This document shows, piece after piece, positions 61,647 to 64,000 of a stretch of 64,000 bases of DNA; the first letter of the stretch is position 1; each line of letters begins with the position of its first letter. The notes under the pieces are model-generated. The model was given only the letters and a program-made list of their open reading frames with translations, was not told the origin of the DNA and did no database searches. A program made the translations under genes and the position numbers. Source of the stretch: JAEVLT01 sp050496765 (GTDB taxonomy: Bacteria; Bacillota; Bacilli; Bacillales; Cytobacillaceae); contig NZ_JBNWEO010000015.1 in NCBI RefSeq assembly GCF_050496765.1, positions 647,799 through 711,798 of the forward strand, in the 5' to 3' direction.

Positions 61647-62489
61647 CTACTCCTTAACTCCAGCGGACAACGTCATCGATTGCATAAAATATCTTTGGGC
61701 AAATAAATAGAGTAGGAATGTCGGAATTAGTGCGATCAATGCTCCAGCTGTTCCCAATCCCGGATACGTAATATATTGCCCTTGAAGTAGCTGTAATCCA
61801 GGAGTAATCGGTAATTTATCGACATCATTGATGATAATGGATGGCCACAAGAAATCATTCCACGATCCAGTAAAACTGAATAAGGCCACAACCGTCAAAA
61901 CAGGGCGAATAAGCGGCAATATTATATGGTAGAAAATTTGCCATTCGTTCGCTCCATCGATTCGGGCTGATTCGTCTAATGCCTTTGGAATTCCTAAAAC
62001 AAATTGACGTACTAAGAAGATATTAAAGACACCAGCAGCACCTGGAACAATGACAGCCATTAAGCTATTAACCCATCCTAGAGTATCCATTACTTTATAG
62101 AGAGGAATGAGGTTGACTACACTTGGAAACATCATCGAACCAAGCAAAAAAGAAAACAAGACATCTCGACCTTTAAACTTGAGTCTTGTGTAACCATATG
62201 AGGCAAGTGAGACAACTACTAATACAAGCACTGTGTTGCTTACGGAAACAATCAGCGAATTAAAAAACCATTTGATCACAGGGCTTGTATCGGTATTAAA
62301 CAACAATTGTTTGTAGTTGCTGATCGTCCAATGAATCGGCAAAAAAGTGAACCCCGTTGATTCGATTTCATTATTGGATTTAAAAGACGTAAAGAAGGCC
62401 CATATTAGCGGGATTACCCAAAAGAGTGCCATCATCAGTAAGAAAATAAAGGCAATTATTTTTGTTCCCTTGCTTTGTTTCATTTCCAT
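61647..62489 (-). CDS. Sugar ABC transporter permease (MalG type)
   Basis: The 280-residue permease of the CUT1 family has six membrane segments and the EAA loop DESARIDGANEWQIFYHIIL, which docks on the ATPase. The C terminus (YFMQSMTLSAGVKE) is typical. It pairs with the truncated upstream permease; its gene begins 6 bp after that one ends. The sugar is unknown; a beta-galactoside or glucuronide fits the GH2 neighbour. Confidence 0.92.
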   Translation of the reverse strand: MEMKQSKGTKIIAFIFLLMMALFWVIPLIWAFFTSFKSNNEIESTGFTFLPIHWTISNYKQLLFNTDTSPVIKWFFNSLIVSVSNTVLVLVVVSLASYGYTRLKFKGRDVLFSFLLGSMMFPSVVNLIPLYKVMDTLGWVNSLMAVIVPGAAGVFNIFLVRQFVLGIPKALDESARIDGANEWQIFYHIILPLIRPVLTVVALFSFTGSWNDFLWPSIIINDVDKLPITPGLQLLQGQYITYPGLGTAGALIALIPTFLLYLFAQRYFMQSMTLSAGVKE

Positions 62490-62495
62490 TCACCT

Positions 62496-63360
62496 CTAAT
62501 CTCGATCCCTTAATATAACAAATTGGAAAATCGATACGATTGTTATCACTAACCCTAAAAGAACAGCCATTGCAGAGGAAATTCCAGCTATGGACATTCC
62601 TTTTCCAAAAGCATTTTGTTGAATATACATTAAGAGGACACGGGTAGAATCTTTTGGACCGCCTCCCGTTAACATTAATGGCTGCCCGTAAACATTAAAC
62701 TGGGCAATGGTTGTCATTACGGTTGTAAATAAAATTTGGTATTTAATACTTGGCAGTGTAATCTTAAAAAACTTGGTGATTGTGCCGGCACCATCCAATG
62801 ACGCAGCTTCAAACAAACTTTGTGGAACACCATTTAATGCTGCGAGGTAAATAACCATATTCCCGCCAATCATCCACCAAGTTGTAACCAGGACGATCGA
62901 AATCCATGCCCATGGCTGATTATCTAATAGATTTAGAGAAATCTTGAAATAGTTATTTAATGGTCCATAGGAAACGCTTAATAAAAATTGCCAAATAATC
63001 ATTACTGCTGAGATTGCAAATAGTGATGGCATATAAAAAATCGATTGAAATAGGCGATTCAATTTAGGCTTTGCGGACAATGCTGTTGCGAATAGAAGCG
63101 GAACAATGATCGTAACCGGTACTGAAAAGATTACAAAATATATTGTATTTTTCAAGCCGTTGCGAAATTGCGAGTAAAAGCTGGAATTATGGTCAAAAAG
63201 AATTGTACTATAATTCTGCAAGCCTACAAATTGAGGCGCGTCCAACAAATTCCACTTTGTAAATGAAATATAAATACCATACACACTTGGGATAAGGAAA
63301 AAGATAATAAAGAGTATTAAATGAGGTCCAACAAATACTGCTGGCCATAGATTAATATAA
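62496..63360 (-). pseudogene. Sugar ABC permease (MalF type), 5' end removed by IS
   Basis: The frame is open from 63360 (NLWPAVFVGPHLILFIIFFL, the first membrane segment) to 62496 but has no start with a ribosome site before GTG 63284, which lies after that segment. The frame upstream runs into the IS3-type element and hits TAG. An intact homologue would start some 5-10 codons further up, so the insertion removed only the first codons and the promoter side. The EAA loop (EAASLDGAGTITKFFKITLP) and the rest of the protein look intact. It is probably inactive or poorly expressed. Confidence 0.75.
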
Positions 63361-63404
63361 TGCTACATATAAACTAGACAATAAAAAAGGAGTTTCTTAG
63401 TTGT

Positions 63405-63698
63405 ATGTCAACCACTCGAAGAAAGTTTAACCCAGAAGAAAAAGCGCAAATTGTACTGGAAATCCTAAAGGAAGAAAAGTCAGTTTCACAGCTCGCTTCT
63501 GAGCATGGGATCCATACCAATGTCCTCAACCGGTGGAAATCCGAGGTGGTACAAAACCTCTCACAGCTGTTTGTTGATGATCGTAAAGGTATCACCAAAA
63601 TGAAAAAAGAATATGAACAACAAATCAATGAACTCTACGCCGAGGTTGGTAAGTTAACCACCCAATTGTCGTGGCTTAAAAAAAAATCTGGCCTCTAA
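63405..63698 (+). CDS. IS3-family transposase OrfA
   Basis: The 97-residue protein has a helix-turn-helix (EEKAQIVLEILKEEKSVSQL, SEHGIHTNVLNRWKSE) and a C-terminal leucine-zipper helix (MKKEYEQQINELYAEVGKLT). OrfA binds the IS ends. A run of nine A (63678-63686) near its end is the expected -1 programmed frameshift site that gives the OrfAB transposase. Confidence 0.92.
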   Translation: MSTTRRKFNPEEKAQIVLEILKEEKSVSQLASEHGIHTNVLNRWKSEVVQNLSQLFVDDRKGITKMKKEYEQQINELYAEVGKLTTQLSWLKKKSGL

Positions 63699-64000
63699 CT
63701 TTACTCGTGAAGAGCGTATTGATCTCATAGAATGGGATTGCTCCGAACACTCCATCCTCGTACAAGCGGATTTACTTAATCTAAACCGCACCAGTCTTTA
63801 CTATAAGCCGGTCCCTCCCTCTCCGGAGGAAATTCGCCTCAAGCACCGGATTGATGAGCTATACACAAAGCATTCTTTTCTGGGCTATCGAAAGATAGCT
63901 GCCATTATGAATCGAGAAGGGGATCTTATTCACGAAAATACAGTAAGAAAGTACATGCGAGAGATGGGTATTATGGCTATCTATCCCGGTCCGAACCTTA
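63685..64000 (+). CDS. IS3-family transposase OrfB, partial
   Basis: In the -1 frame after the A9 run, reading starts with LASNFTREERIDLIEWDC and continues through NRTSLYYKPVPPSPEEIRLK and YTKHSFLGYRKIAAIMNREG, the segment ahead of the DDE catalytic core. The frame is cut by the window edge at 64000. No separate start codon with a ribosome site is seen, consistent with production by frameshift. Confidence 0.9.

Larger units (their letters stand above)
63361..64000 (+). mobile_element. IS3-family insertion sequence, left part
   Basis: The element appears to start near TGCTACATAT at 63361 (IS3 ends begin with TG), directly where the permease frame is broken, and runs off the window. It carries orfA and the first third of orfB, in the usual -1 frame relation. 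Confidence 0.8.

Overview
The window is low-to-moderate GC chromosomal DNA from an aerobic, endospore-forming member of the Bacillaceae. The evidence is a CotA-type spore-coat laccase, two DUF4183 proteins, a complete dltXABCD operon, B. subtilis-like dpp and puc operons, strong AGGAGG-type ribosome binding sites and frequent TTG/GTG starts. I cannot name the species. There are no rRNA or tRNA genes, no CRISPR and no phage; the only clear mobile element is an IS3-type insertion at the right edge.

Layout: 0.1-1.9 kb, an NCS2 nucleobase permease and a DUF3899 membrane protein. 1.9-11.2 kb, a peptide-scavenging locus on the minus strand: Lrp/AsnC regulator, M42 aminopeptidase, DppA D-aminopeptidase and the DppBCDFE transporter, with a divergent amidohydrolase. 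11.3-13.9 kb, a cysteine-less HesB-like protein and a class B penicillin-binding protein. 13.9-14.3 kb, a hairpin and 21-bp repeats. 14.4-19.7 kb, a pucABDCE xanthine dehydrogenase operon. 19.8-26.6 kb, CotA laccase, a frameshifted aromatic acid exporter, an OmpR-type two-component system and a ClC chloride transporter. 26.6-29.8 kb, DUF4183 pair, isochorismatase-like hydrolase and MFS transporter. 29.8-30.9 kb, twenty 52-bp repeats. 30.9-34.6 kb, small proteins, a candidate small RNA, ArgO-type exporter, GNAT, TVP38 protein and LysM-NlpC/P60 cell-wall hydrolase. 35-40.7 kb, radical SAM/SPASM protein, two tandem CorA-type proteins and an M42 peptidase. 40.8-42.7 kb, a bactofilin-like membrane protein with its anti-sigma factor and a frameshifted ECF sigma factor. 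43-47.3 kb, dltXABCD. 47.5-55.8 kb, TatA, flavohemoglobin, HAD dehalogenase, CAP lipoprotein, ABC-2 exporter, GDSL hydrolase and acetyltransferase. 56-57.2 kb, an orphan histidine kinase. 57.4-58.2 kb, a second 52-bp repeat array. 58.3-63.4 kb, aldo/keto reductase, GH2 glycosidase and sugar ABC permeases, the outer one cut by the IS3 element.

Working together: the dpp locus imports peptides and trims them with D-specific and M42 peptidases; the NCS2 permease and XDH operon fit purine salvage and catabolism; dlt, the penicillin-binding protein, the NlpC/P60 hydrolase (with a WalR-like box upstream) and the ECF sigma/anti-sigma pair are cell-envelope functions. The least conventional content is three intergenic repeat families with periods of 52, 52 and 21 bp, all near whole numbers of DNA helical turns, and an apparent C-rich small RNA with its own terminator. 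Three genes carry single-base frameshifts at homopolymer runs, which may be real lesions or sequencing errors.
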